Shown piece by piece: positions 35,527 through 47,640 of a stretch of DNA of 64,000 bases (the stretch's first letter is position 1; every line of letters begins with the position of its first letter). Position numbers and translations under genes: made by a program. The stretch is from Cherax quadricarinatus. Its lineage: Eukaryota > Arthropoda > Malacostraca > Decapoda > Parastacidae. Below the pieces are notes generated by a model that saw only the letters and a list, made by a program, of their open reading frames with translations, searched no databases and was not told where the DNA came from. The DNA lies in assembly GCF_038502225.1 (NCBI RefSeq), contig NC_091293.1, positions 9,258,173 through 9,322,172 on the forward strand, in the 5' to 3' direction.

Positions 35527-38482
35527 CAAGTCGGCCGTCTCCCACCGAGGCAGGGTGACCCAAAATGAAAGAAAATCCCAAAAAAAGAAAATACTTTCTT
35601 CATTCAACACTTTCACCTCACTCACACATAATCACTGTTTTTGCAGAGGTGCTCAGAATACAACAGTTCAGAAGCATATACGTATAAAGATACACAATAT
35701 ATCCCTCCAAACTGCCAATATCCCAAACCCCTTCTTCAGAGTGCAGGCATTGTACTTCCCATTTCCAGGACTCAAGTCCGGCAATATAAAAATAACCGGT
35801 TTCCCTGAATCCCTTCACTAAATATTACCCTGCTCACACTCCAACAGCTCGTCAGGTCCCAAATACCATTCGTCTCCATTCACTCCTATCAAACACGCTC
35901 ATGCACGCCTGTTGGGAGTCCAAGTCCTTCGCCCACAAAACCTCCCTTACCCCTTCCTTCCAACCTTTTCGAGGATGACCCCTACCCCGCCTTCCTTCCC
36001 TTACAGATTTATACGCTCTCCATGTCATTCTACTTTGATCCATTCTCTCTAAATGACCAAACCACCTCAACAACCCCTCTTCAGCCATCTGACTAATACT
36101 TTTATTAACTCCACACCTCCTAATTTCCACACTCCGAATTTTCTGCATAATATTTACACTACACATTGCCCTTAGACAGGACATCTCCACTGCCTCCAAC
36201 CGCCTCCTTGCTGCTGCATTCACAACCCAAGCTTCACACCCTACTATACTTTCATACATTACCTTCTTTGCCTCCATAGATAACGTTTTTTGTCTCCACA
36301 TATACATCAATGCACCACTCACCTTTTTTCACCCATCAATTCTATGATTAACCTCATTCTTCATAAATCCGTCCACCGACACGTCAAATCCCAAGTATCT
36401 GAAAACATTCACTTCTTCCATACTCCTCCCCAATTTGATTATCCATTTTTTCTTTATCTAAATCATTTGATACCCTCATCACCTTACTCTTTTCTATGTT
36501 CACTTTCAACTTTCTACCTTTACACACACTCCCTAACTCATCCACTAACCTTTGCAATTTTTCTTTAGAATCTCCCATAAGCACAGTGTCATCAGCAAAA
36601 AGCAACTGTGTCATTCCCATTTTGTATTTAATTCCCCATAATTAAATCCCACCCCTCTCCTGAACACCCTAGCATTTACTTCTTTTACAACCCCATCTAT
36701 AAATACATTAAACAACCATGGTGACATTACACATCCCTGTCTAAGACCTACTTTTGCTGGGAAGTATTCTCCCTCTCTTCTACACACCCTAACCTGAGCC
36801 TCACTATCCTCATAAAAACTATTTACAGCATTTAGTAACTTACCACCTATTCCATATACTTGCAACATCTGCCACATTGCTCCCCTATCCACTCTATCAT
36901 ATGCCTTTTCTAAATCCATATCCATAAATGCAATAGAAACTTTCCTACCTTTCTCTAAATACTGTTCATATATATGCTTCAATGTAAACACTTGATCTAC
37001 ACATCCCCTACCCACTCTGAATCCTCCTTGCTCATCCGCAATCCTACATTCTGTCTTACCTCTAATTCTTTCAATTATAACCCTACCGTACACTTTTCCT
37101 GGTATACTCAGTAAACTTATTCCTCTATAATTTTTACAGTCTCTTTTGTCCCCTTTCCCTTTATATAAAGGGACTATACATGCTCTCTTCCAATCCCTAG
37201 GTACCTTCCCCTCTTTCATACATTTATTAAACAAAAATACCAACCACTCCAACACTATGTCCCCCCCCCCCCTCCTGCTTTTAACATTTCTGTCATGATC
37301 CCGTCAGTTCCAGCTGCTTTACCCCCTTTCATTCTACGTAATGCCTCACGTACCTCCCCCACACTCACATCCTGTTCTTCTTCACTCCTAAAAGATAGTA
37401 TACCTCCCTGGCCAGTGCATGAAATTACCGCTTCCCTTTCTTCGTCGACATTTAAAAGTTCCTCAAAATATTCCCGCCATCTACCCAAAATCTCCATCTC
37501 CCCATCTACTAACTCCCCTACTCGGTTTTTAACTGACAAATTCAATTGTTCTCTAGGCTTTCTTAACTTGTTTAAGTCACTCCAAGTTTTTTTCTTATTT
37601 TCATTAAAATTTCTTGACAATGCCTCTCCCACTCTATCATCTGCTCTTCTTTTGCACTCTCTCACCACTCTCTTCACCTTTCACTTACTCTCCATATACT
37701 CTACTCTTCTTATAACACTTCTGCTTTGTAAAAACCTCTCATAAGCTAACTTTTTCTCTTTTATCACACCCTTTACTTCATCATTCCACCAATCACTCCT
37801 CTTTCCTCCTGCCCCCACCCTCCTATAACCACAAACTTCTGCCCCACATTCTAATACTGCATTTTTAAAACTCATCCAACCCTCTTCAACCCCCCTACTA
37901 CTCATACTTGCGCTAGCCCACCTTTCTGCCAATAGTTGCTTATATCTCACCCGAACTTCCTCCTCCCTTAGTTTATACACTTTCACCTCCCTCTTGCTTG
38001 TTGTTACCATTTTCCTCTTTTCCCATCTACTTCTTACTCAAACTGTAGCTACAACTAAATAATGATCCGATATATCAGTTGCCCCTCTATAAACATGTAC
38101 ATCCTGGAGCCTACCCATCAACCTTTTATCCACCAATACATAATCTAACAAACTACTTTCATTACATGCTATATCATGCCTTGTATATTTATTTATCCTC
38201 TTCTTCGTAAAATACGTATTACTTATTACCAAGACCAAGAACTATTAAGATAAAATCAAAGAAAACTCAGATGAGTATGCATAAATAAACATGTACATGT
38301 ATGTGTAGTGTGACCTAAGTGTAAGTAGAAGTAGCAAGACATACCTGTAATCTTGCATATTTATGAGACAGACAAAAGACACCAGCAAATCTACCATCAT
38401 GTAAAACAATTACAGGCTTTCGTTTCACACTCACTTGGCAGGACGGTAGTACCTCCCTGGGTGGTTGCTGTCTACCAACCTA
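35524..38482 (-). mobile_element. RTE-like LINE, copy C, internally deleted
   Basis: A minus-strand copy with a 3' terminus ('ccaccgaggcagggtgaccc' near 35539), most of the coding region, and the 5' end of the family (about 38270-38482, matching 23180-23385 of copy B). Between 38238 and about 38270 the first half of the endonuclease and part of the 5' UTR, roughly 0.7 kb, are missing. An (AT)n array follows at 38491. Confidence 0.86.
35852..38238 (-). pseudogene. RTE-like ORF, copy C, broken
   Basis: Frames 38238-38038, 38010-37681, 37677-37255, 37255-36611, 36620-36384 and 36322-35852 follow copy B in order. Landmarks are VISNTYFTKKRINKYTR at the deletion edge, ISDHYLVV, RT with DLEKAYDRV, VGLRQGCVMSPWLF and LLFADDTVLM, and the C-terminal RWFGHLERM. 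A six-base duplication encodes an extra Met-Asp in motif A (FMDMDLEKAYD). A C-run near 37262 and a small loss near 36240 add breaks. Confidence 0.88.
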
Positions 38483-38489
38483 CTACCTA

Positions 38490-38680
<191 letters not shown>

Positions 38681-38979
38681 AGTCTTCTAGTAGAGCTAAG
38701 AATTGCACTCAAGTCACGTTTTTAATGTACTGTTGCTTAAAAATTCCGTCATCACACCCAGGAATTTGCCTCATAGACTCTCCAGTCCATTTATTTTTAA
38801 TTGAAATTCTCGATTACAGTAAGTTTAGCATTTTCATGACTGTGTTTTATTAGTGTTTCTCCTAGTATATTATGTATTACTTTGTTTATCCTGTGTGTGT
38901 GAGTGCTCACCTATTTGTGGTTGCAGGGGTCGAGTCATAGCTCTTGGTCTCGCCTCTTCACAGACCGCTACTAAGTCCT

Positions 38980-41917
38980 CTCTCCCCCTGCACCATGAGC
39001 TTTGTCGAACTTCGTCTCAAAATCTTTGTACGGTTCCCGCCTCCACTACGTCATTTTCTAGGCTATTTCGCTGCCTGACAACTCTATGACTGAAGAAATA
39101 CTTCCTAACATCCTTTTGACTCAACTGACCCTTTGTTTCTCTGTCCCATCTCTGGAACATCCTGTCTTTGTCCAGCTTGTCAATTCCTCGCAGTATTTTA
39201 TGTCATTATCATGTCTCCCCTAACCCTCCTGTAGTTCAGTGTCGTCAGGCCGATTTCCCTTAAGCTTTCCTCGTTGGACAATCCCCTTAGTTCTTGGACT
39301 AGTCTTGTTGCAAACCTTTGCACTTTCTCTAATTTTTTACTTGCTTGACCAGGTGTGGGTTACAAATTGGTGCTGCATGCTGCATACTCCGGTGTACAAA
39401 GTCTTGAACTACTCCTTACTGAGGTATGAGAATGCTATTCTCAGGTTTTGCCAAGCGCCTATATGCTGCAGCAGTTATCTGGTTGATGTGCGTCTCAGGA
39501 GATGTGCTCGGTATTGCACTCACCCCATGACCCTTTTCCTTGAGTGAGGTTTGCAGTCTTTGGCCTCCTAGACTATACTCTGTCTGCAATCTTCTTTGCC
39601 TTCCCCGATCTCCATAACTTTGCAATTGGCGGGGATAAATTCAAGGAACCAGTTGCTGGACCAGTCTTTTAGCCTGTCCATGTCTCTGTAGTCCTGCCTG
39701 ATCCTCATCTGATTTAATGCTCCTCATTAACTTCACATTATCTACAAACAAGGACACTTCTGAGTCTGTTCCTTCCGTTATGTTTATTCACTTAAACGAT
39801 AAACTGCACAGGTCTCAAGAGTGACCGCGTACCATTACTCTTTGTTGCCTCCCTGTCAGAGATATTCTTTGATCCATTATAGTGTCTTTCCTGTTATTCG
39901 TGCTGATCCTCTAGCTTTTGCTTGTGAGGACCTGTGTCGAAGGCCTTCTTGCAGTCCAAGAAAATGCACTCTGTCCACTCCACTCTCTCTCTCTCTCTCT
40001 CTCGTGTCTTACTTCCGTTACCTTGCTATAAAACTCCAGTTTGTTTGTGACACAGGATTTTCCTTCCCTAAAACTGTGCTAGTTGTCGTTTATAAGCTTG
40101 TGTCTCTCTCTAGGTGCTCCACCACTCTCTGCCTGATAATCTTCTTCATGACTTTGCATACTATACACGTCAGTGACACAGGTCTGTAGTTTAATGCCTT
40201 GTGTTTGTCTCCTTTCTTAAAAATTGGGACTACATATGCCATCTTCCATACCTCAGGCTGTTGCACAGTTTCAATGGATGTGTTGAATATTTAAGTTATT
40301 GGCACACACAGCATCTCTGCTTTCTCTCTAAGGAGAGATGTTGTCCGGTCCCACTGCCTTTGAGGTATCAAGTTCACATAACAGCTTCTCCTCCCCCTCG
40401 GTTGTGTGTATTTCATCCAGCATTTGTTGGTGTATCCCTTGTTGGTATACCTCCCTATTCTGACTTCCTCGAGTCCTTCCTGTCTCCACTGTAAATACTG
40501 CTTTAAAACTCGTGTTGAGCTCCTTGCATACCTCTTGATCGTTTCTTGTGAACTCCCCACCTTCCTTCCTCAGTCTGATTACCTGGTCCTTGACTGTTGT
40601 TTTCCTCCTGATGTGGCTATACAACAGCTTCGGGTCAGACTTGACTTTCGATGCTTGTCATTTTCTTATTCTCGCTGAGCCTCTCTTCTTATCTGTGCAT
40701 ATTCGTTTCTGGGTCTTCAGCTTACCTCTTTATTTTCCTGGGTCCTTTGTCTTCTGTTCTTTTTCCATTCTCTAGTGCACTTAGTTTTTGCCTCCCTTCA
40801 TTTTTGGGTGAACCAAGGACTCGTTCTGGTCTTAAAATTATTTCTGTTTCCCTTGGGAGCAGACTTCTCATCTGCCTCCTTGCATTTTATTTTTACGTAG
40901 TCCATAATTTCTTTTACTGGTTTTTCTGCCAATTCTCTTTCCCTTGAACATCTTGGAGGAAGGTCCTCATGACTCTGTAGTCCTAGCCTTTGTATTTTTT
41001 CTTCTCCTTTCCTATTCCTGCTACCCTCTCCACTTGTGACTCAGCTATGTATTCAAAGCTCAGAACCATGTATGTGATTACTAGTTCCAAGGGGCCTTTC
41101 GTACATGATATCCTCGATGTCTAAACTATTCAAGGTGAATACTATGTCCATTCTCGCTGGATCATCCTCATCTCTCTCTCTGTTAGTGTCTCTAACATGT
41201 TGATGCATGAGATTTTCCAGTACCATATCCATCACCTTGGTTCTCCATGTTTCAGGACCCCTATGGGGCTCCAGGTTTTCCCAGTTAATCTCCTTGTGAT
41301 TAAAATCACCCATAACTAGTAACTTTGCTCTACCCATGTGAGGTCTTCTGGCCACCTCGGCTAGTGTGTCCACGATTGCTCTACTACTCTCTTTATATTC
41401 TTCTCTTGGCCTCCTGCAGTTCTGTGGCAGGTTGTACATAACTACAATTACCACCTTATGGCCCCCAAGACTGGATTGTTCCAATTATATAGTTCTTTAT
41501 GCCCTTTCTATCCATTCCTTCCATTTCCTCAAATCCCCACCAGTTTTTAATGAGCAGTGCAGCTCCTTTTCCCACTTTGGTCCCTCTATCTTTCCTCAGG
41601 CTTTGATATTTAAGTGGAAGCATTTAATCTGTTATCATCCTGGTGAGTTTCGTTTCTGTGAGTGCTATTATGACTGGTGATGTCTCCTTGATTCTTTCAT
41701 GCCACTCCTCATATTTGTTCGTTATTCCCTCTGCATTTGTATACCAAACTTTCAACCTCTTTTCTAAAACTGTGATCTGGGGGATACGTTGGGGTTTGGG
41801 AAGCTGGAGACCTGATGAGGAATTGTGGGTGGTTGCTGTGAAAGTGGAGTTTGTAATGAAGTGGGTGGGGGCATTGGGTATGGCATGTGTGTTTTGGGTT
41901 AGAACGTTTGAGTGCAT
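38980..41917 (-). pseudogene. Family M ORF2 (endonuclease + RT), copy 1, decayed
   Basis: Compared with the intact copy at 60564-63455, pieces are readable from the endonuclease start (41917-41624, KVWYTNAEGITNKYEEW, IIALTETKL) through LLVMGDFNHKEINW (41484-41053). A linker and RT start follow (40624-40328, KTTVKDQVIRLRKEGGE, SKAVGPDNISP), then degraded RT and the C-terminal region (39625-38980). Many indels and stops separate them. Confidence 0.82.
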
Positions 41918-42120
41918 TGAGGGTGGCCTGGTTGGAGGACTTCTCTAGGTGCTTGTGAGGGAGGTTGTATTTGACCTTCCTCCTGAGTCTGGGTTCTCTT
42001 CTCCATCCCCATCTTTGCCTCTCTTTCCTCCTTTCATCTTTGTACCCTGTCTTTCAGTTTCTGCCTTTCTTCTCATGTTCTGTCGAGTTTCACCCTTCAG
42101 TATGCTGACATGTCCCTTAG

Positions 42121-43056
42121 TCATGCATTCTCCTGCAGGATCCTGTTTCGAGCCGATTCTACCTTGAAAATCACTTTGATTGGCCTGTTTCTTCCTCTTG
42201 CAAACCCCCCTATTCTCAGAAAATTTGCCAACTGGGTCATGTCATGATCTACTATTGCTTTCATTATGCTTCCCATCGCTTTTGTCTCCCATTGTCTTCT
42301 TGCTTCATAAGTTTCCCCTTCAGCTTCCTGGAGCCCATAAACAAAGACTGATCTCTCCCTTTCATTCTCCCACTGCATATCCCTGTGTATCCCCTGATTT
42401 AATTTAGTTGCCTCCATTGCAGCTTTCCGTACTTCAATGACTCACAAAATCGTAATGAAATGATTGCAAACCATCCATACCATGGGCTGGGATAGAACCC
42501 GCCCGTGGTATGTTTTTTTCTTACTTCAGTCTCTTCATTATCTGTTGTCCTCGGCCCAGTGGTCTGTCATTTACCCTTCTCAGCTTTCCCTGGGCACTGC
42601 TGTGGTCTTTTAAGGTATCTACGTATAGCTTAGCTCTTTCATTTTCTACAGTCCCCACGATTGTTCCTGATGTGATCCCCTTTTTTCTCGGGCTCCATGA
42701 TGGTCTGATAAGGTCTCTGCAGAGAGTTTCACTCCTTCGTTCCCTACAGTCCCCTTGTTTGTGACTGAGGTAGCAGTTTTGATGTCATGCCGACATTGTT
42801 CTTTAGTTCTCTAGGTTGTTTTATATTTTTCAGTTCCTCTTCTAATCTCTGTACAGGTCACAGCAGCCCCTGCTGCTGTGACCTACACCTCTCACTTCCT
42901 GCTCTCTGCAGCTATCCTCTCTTCTATTTTCATGCTAAGCTATTTTAGCTTCCTTCCCCACTCATGTTCCCTTTTCAAGAGCTCTGCTACCCAATCTTCC
43001 TTCCCAGGCTCATCCTCCAGTCCCCTGGTTTTCCATCTTGCTTTCTGGTAACCCAT
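42121..43056 (-). pseudogene. Family M LINE ORF1, interrupted by SINE
   Basis: A minus-strand reading starts at an ATG (43056, MGYQKARWKTRGLEDEPGK...), is charged and helical, and breaks at several stops. After the SINE it resumes as 42417-42121 with RERSVFVYGLQEAEGE and FLRIGGFARGRNRPIKV, the pattern of an RRM-like or CR1/L2 ORF1 nucleic-acid-binding domain. It sits upstream of ORF2, as ORF1 should. The other copies of family M in the window are truncated before it, so its exact extent cannot be confirmed. Confidence 0.65.
42437..42521 (-). repeat. tRNA-derived SINE fragment in LINE ORF1
   Basis: A minus-sense piece of 85 bp with tail ATGACTCACAAAATCGTAAT and a box B-like GGTTCTATCCC (minus strand, near 42490-42500). 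It is flanked by TACTTCA at 42430-42436 and 42522-42528, a clear target duplication. It is the same family as the inverted pair at 29093-29366, truncated before box A. Confidence 0.87.
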
Positions 43057-43200
43057 TTTTTTTGGTTGACACAGAATGAAAAACTTATATATTTGTGAGT
43101 AGTTGTTTGTGGCGTTGAGGGGCGTTTCTGTCTTATTAATTTACTATCTTTCTTCACTAAGGTATTTGAGGAGGTAGATCATGGTACTGAATATCATATT

Positions 43201-44259
43201 TTGTATGTGGACTCCAGTAAGGCTTTCGATAGAGTTCCACATCAGAGGCTGTCGAGAAAACTTAAGGCACTTGGAATAGGAGGAGAAACTTTTTTCTGGG
43301 TAGAGGCATGGCTGACAAATAGTCAGCAGAGAGTTTGCATAAATGGGGAGAAATCAGAATGGGGGTACATCACAAGCAGTGTTCCACAGGGGTCAGTGTT
43401 GGGCCCCTTGTTGTTCACAATCTACATAAACAACATAGATGAGGGAATAAATAGCGACATAATCAAATTTGCTGATGACACTAAAATAGGCTGTCCAATT
43501 CATTCTAATGAGGACATTAGAACACTCCAGGATGATTTGAATAGAATGATGCAGTTTACCTGGACCTGGAGTTTGCCTGGAGAGAGTTCTGGGGGTCAAC
43601 ACCCCCACAGCCTGGTCTGTTACCAGGTCTGTGACCAGGAGAAGTGGCAGATGCCGTTTAATATAGACAAATGCAAAGTTCTTAATGTTGGACAGGAAAA
43701 TAACCATGCCACATATAAACTAAATAATGTAGATCTTAATATTACGGACTGCAAAAAGGATTTAGGAGCTCTGGTTAGCAGTAATCTGAAAACAAGACAA
43801 CAGTGCATAAATGTTCTCAAAGCTAACAGAATCCTTGACTTCATAGCAAGATGTATAAATAATAGAAGTCCTCAGGTTGTTCTTCAACCCTATATAACTT
43901 TGGTTAGGCCTTATTTAGATTATGCTGCGCAGTTCTGGTCACTGTATTACAGACTGGATATAAATGCACTGGAAAACGTACAAAGGAGGATGACAAAGTT
44001 GATCCTATGTATCAGAAATTTTCCCTATGAGGATAGACTGAGGGCCCTGAATCTGCACTCTCTAGAAAGGCATAGAATTAGGGGGGATAAGATTGAGGTG
44101 TATAAATGGAAAACAGGAATAGGAAAGGATATAGGAAAACACTGGTTTGGTAATAAAGTTGTGCATGAATGGAACAAACTCCCGAGTACCGTCATAGAAG
44201 CTAAGGCGTTGTGTAGTTTTAAAAATAGGTTGGATAAATACATGAGTGGGTGTGGGTGA
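43201..44259 (+). pseudogene. Family P ORF2, RT and C-terminal region, 353 codons open
   Basis: An unbroken frame begins in motif A (MYVDSSKAFDRVPHQR; Asp near residue 3). It continues with SSVPQGSVLGPLLFTIYINN and IIKFADDTKIG (catalytic DD near 92-93), then KWQMPFNIDKCKVLNVGQE and the C-terminal HEWNKLPSTVIEAKALCSF. Between LNRMMQ and KWQMPF an extra stretch of about 27 residues comes from an inserted LINE tail (43559-43640) and keeps the frame. No endonuclease and no true start, so it is a 5'-truncated copy. Confidence 0.86.
43559..43640 (-). repeat. Solo 3' tail of jockey/CR1-type LINE inside family P ORF2
   Basis: About 81 bases ('acctggagtttgcctgga', 'gagagttctgggggtcaac', 'cccacagcctggtctgt') match the 3' terminal sequence of the LINE at 2268-4289, in the same relative orientation. 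A short repeat of 'ctgttaccagg' / 'ctgtgaccagg' ends it. It is an extreme 5' truncation and adds a multiple of three bases to the host frame. Confidence 0.85.
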
Positions 44260-44483
44260 GTGTGAGTTGGACCTAACTAGCTTGTGCTACTAGGTCGGAT
44301 GCTGTGCTCCTCTCTTAAGTGACGTGTCTGACCTCACTAGGTCAGTGAGGTCAGGCGGTCAGTGAGCTTAATTAAGGTCAGACAGTCAGTGAACTTAAGC
44401 CGGTGGGAGAATTGGACCTGCCTCGCATAGGCCAGTAGGCCTGTTGTAGAGCTCTTTCCTTCTTATGTTCTTATGTTCCTATG

Positions 44484-44535
44484 TACTCACCTATTTGTGG
44501 TTGCAGTGGTCGATACATAGCTCCTGGCCCCAACT
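44484..44535 (-). repeat. Family M 3' tail, minimal copy
   Basis: Only the last 50 bases or so of the family M LINE are present ('tactcacctatttgtggttg', 'atagctcctggcccc'), then TG-containing sequence follows. It starts exactly where the plus-strand family P tail ends. Confidence 0.8.
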
Positions 44536-44564
44536 CTTCACTGTGTTTCTCTCAGTGTGTGTTT

Positions 44565-44785
44565 ATGAGTGAGGGGGGGGGGTGAAGAGGAAACTAGAGA
44601 CAATTGCGAAATGGGAGAGAGGTGGGGAGACGGAAAGAGGTGGGAATATGGGGAGAGTGAGAGGATTAAGAGGGAGAAGCAAAGTGGGAGGGGGAGGGGG
44701 GATGAGGGAGAGGAGGAGGGAGAAGGAGGAGGAGGATGACAGAGAGGGTGATCAGGGGAGGGAGTGGGGTAGTGGTGGGGGAGGG
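44565..44785 (+). repeat. Purine-rich tract with G-quadruplex-type runs
   Basis: About 220 bases almost entirely A and G on the plus strand. Runs such as GGGAGGGGGAGGGGGG then GAGGG near 44686-44707 meet the four-G-run rule for a quadruplex. It separates two family M tails. Reading frames across it are low-complexity artefacts. Confidence 0.8.
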
Positions 44786-45330
44786 TACTCACCTAGTTGT
44801 GGTTGCAGGGGTCGAGTCGCAGCTCCTGGCCCCGCCTCTTCACTGGCAGCTACTGGGTCACTCTCCCTGCACCATGAGCTTTATCATACCTCTGCTTAAA
44901 GCTATGAATGGATCCTGCCTCCACTACATCGCTTCCCAAACTATTCCACTTCCTGATTACTCCGTGACTGAAGAAATACTTCCTAACATCCCTGTAATTC
45001 ATCTGAGCCTTCAACTTCCAACTGTGTCCCCTTGTTGCCGTGTCCAGTCTCTGGAATATTATGTCTCTGTCCACCTTGTCAATTCCTCACAGTATTTTAT
45101 AAGTCGTTATCATGTCCCCCCTATCTCTCCTGTCCTTCATTGTCGTCAGGTCGATTTCATTTAGGCTCTCCTAGTAGGACATACCTCTTAGCTCTGGGAT
45201 TAGTCTTGTTGCAAACCTTTGCACTTTCTCTAGTTTCTTTACGTATTTGGCTAGCTGTGGGTTCCAAACTGGTGCCGCATACTCCAAAATGGGCCTAACG
45301 TACACAGTGTACAGGGTCATGAGGGACGGA
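44786..45330 (-). pseudogene. Family M LINE, copy 2, 3' fragment
   Basis: A tail plus the C-terminal part of ORF2 on the minus strand (KYFFSHGVIRKWNSL near 44960, then the KLEKVQR and VYV-type region to about 45300). It has lost the RT palm. Its 5' end passes into GT-rich sequence (45331-45420). The remaining 45421-45750 is unrecognised and has no gene. Confidence 0.82.
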
Positions 45331-45750
45331 AAGAGTGTGTGTGGGTTTATGTGTGTGGTCTAAGAGTGGGTGGGAACGTGTGTGTGTGGAACTATGAGTG
45401 TGGGTTTATTAAGTGTTTGAAATGTAGTGCGGGGGAATGTGTGTTATGGAGTATGAGTGTGTATGTGGAGTTAGCGTGTGACACGTAGTCTACAGTGCTC
45501 CTCTACCTGACCTGACCCACAACCACCTACTAGTTTATGTCTTTATGCTTTTTCTTCTTCCTAGTCTAATATACACCTGTGTCGCCTTGTTCTGCTATAA
45601 ATTACCAATTGCTATTAGTTATTGAGTATTTGATATCCTATTCTTTATCGTACTAGGAGAATTGGACCATTCACAAACAGCTTAGCGGTTAATTGGAACT
45701 CACACCCGACTCCCTGAAAACCAGGCATAGGTGAGATACTTGTGATGCAA

Positions 45751-45808
45751 CCTGTAGCAGCCTGTAGCAGCTTGTAACAGCCTGTAGCAGCCTGTAGCAG
45801 CCTGTAGA
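45751..45808 (+). repeat. 10-bp tandem repeat (cctgtagcag)n
   Basis: Nearly six copies of CCTGTAGCAG, one of them variant, just before the 35-bp minisatellite. Confidence 0.93.
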
Positions 45809-45828
45809 CTGTCCATCTTGATGTGATA

Positions 45829-47432
45829 GGGTGACACATGGCAGGGTCGCCTGCACCACACTAGGGTGACACATGGCAGGGTCGCCGGCATCACACTAGG
45901 GTGACACATGACAGGGTCGCCTGCACCACACTAGGGTGACACATGGCAGGGTCGCCTGCACCACACTAGGGTGACACATGGCAGGGTCGCCTGCACCACA
46001 CTAGGGTGACACATGGCAGGGTCGCCGGCACCACACTAGGGTGACACATGGCAGGATCGCATGCACCACACTAGGGTGACACATGGCAGGGTCGCCGGCA
46101 CCACACTAGGGTGACATATGGCAGGGTCGCCTGCACCACACTAGGGTGACACATGGCAGGGTCGCCTGCACCACACTAGGGTGACACATGGCAGGGTCGC
46201 CTGCACCACACTAGGGTGACACATGGCAGGGTCGCCTGCACCACACTAGGGTGACACATGGCAGGGTCGCCTGCACCACACTAGGGTGACACATGGCAGG
46301 GTCGCCTACACCACACTAGGGTGACACTTGACAGGGTCGCCTGCACCACACTAGGGTGACATATGGCAGGGTCGCCGGCAACATATTAGAGTGACACATG
46401 GCAGGGTCGCCTGCACCACACTAGGGTGACACATGGCAGGGTCGCCGGCACCACACTAGGGTGACACATGGCAGGGTCGCCGGTACCACACTAGGGTGAC
46501 ACATGGCAGGGTCGCCGGCACCACGCTAGGGTGACACGGCAGGGTCGCCGGTACCACACTAGGGTGACACGGCAGGGTCGCCGGCACCACACTAGGGTGA
46601 CACATGGCAGGGTCGCCTGCACCACACTAGGGTGACACATGGCAGGGTCGCCGGCACCACACTAGGGTGACACATGGCAGGATCGCATGCACCACACTAG
46701 GGTGACACATGGCAGGGTCGCCGGCACCACACTAGGGTGACATATGGCAGGGTCGCCTGCACCACACTAGGGTGACACATGGCAGGGTCGCCTGCACCAC
46801 ACTAGGGTGACACATGGCAGGGTCGCCTGCACCACACTAGGGTGACACATGGCAGGGTCGCCTGCACCACACTAGGGTGACACATGGCAGGGTCGCCTGC
46901 ACCACACTAGGGTGACACATGGCAGGGTCGCCTACACCACACTAGGGTGACACTTGACAGGGTCGCCTGCACCACACTAGGGTGACATATGGCAGGGTCG
47001 CCGGCAACATATTAGAGTGACACATGGCAGGGTCGCCTGCACCACACTAGGGTGACACATGGCAGGGTCGCCGGCACCACACTAGGGTGACACATGGCAG
47101 GGTCGCCGGTACCACACTAGGGTGACACATGGCAGGGTCGCCGGCACCACGCTAGGGTGACACGGCAGGGTCGCCGGTACCACACTAGGGTGACACGGCA
47201 GGGTCGCCGGCACCACACTAGGGTGACACATGGCAGGGTCGCCTGCACCACACTAGGGTGACACATGGAAGGGTCGCCTGCACCACACTAGGGTGACACA
47301 TGGCAGGGTCGCCTGCACCACACTAGGGTGACACATAGCAGGGTCGCCTGCACCACACTAGGGTGACACATAGCAGGGTCGCCTGCACCACACTAGGGTG
47401 ACACATAGCAGGGTCGCCTGCACCACACTAGG
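45829..47432 (+). repeat. 35-bp minisatellite, about 46 copies, with 626-bp higher-order repeat
   Basis: The unit contains GGTGACACATGGCAGGGTCG then CCTGCACCACACTAG. Variants (GCCGGC, GATCGCATGC, a shortened GACACGGC form, ACATATTAGAG) recur in the same order at a spacing of 626 bp: GCAGGATCGC at 46051 and 46677, the GCTAGG variant at 46525 and 47151. So a block of about 18 monomers has been duplicated as a unit. There are no coding frames of note and no spacers. A 208-bp unrecognised segment (47433-47640) follows. Confidence 0.95.
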
Positions 47433-47640
47433 CTGCCCACTCTGACTTGCGCCACCAAATATCACTTTCCAAGTTCACTTATAAAATTGTGGCTCTCCCC
47501 ACACTTATGTGGCTCAGGGCAACTTATAAATCACTACGTTGACACACTTAAGGACCCCTACAGTAACCTTTGGTAGTACACAAAACACTTACATTCACAG
47601 AGCACTGAAGTTGTGATTAGCTCACGAGTGTTTCCTGCGT

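Larger units (their letters stand above)
38905..43056 (-). mobile_element. L2/CR1-like LINE (family M), copy 1, near full length but decayed
   Basis: A minus-strand LINE whose 3' tail (38905, 'ctcacctatttgtggttg') follows a short TG run. It retains 3' UTR, ORF2 remnants and an ORF1 upstream, making it the only copy here that shows ORF1. A SINE sits in ORF1. It is head-to-head with the family P LINE that begins near 43130. Confidence 0.85.
43130..44483 (+). mobile_element. L2/CR1-like LINE (family P), younger 5'-truncated copy
   Basis: Homology to the old copy at about 31950-33215 begins near 43130. The RT frame is open, followed by a 3' UTR with a stem-loop and a tail of TTCTTATGTTCTTATG type repeats ending at 44483. 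A family M tail on the opposite strand starts at the next base, so the two are tail to tail. Confidence 0.85.
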
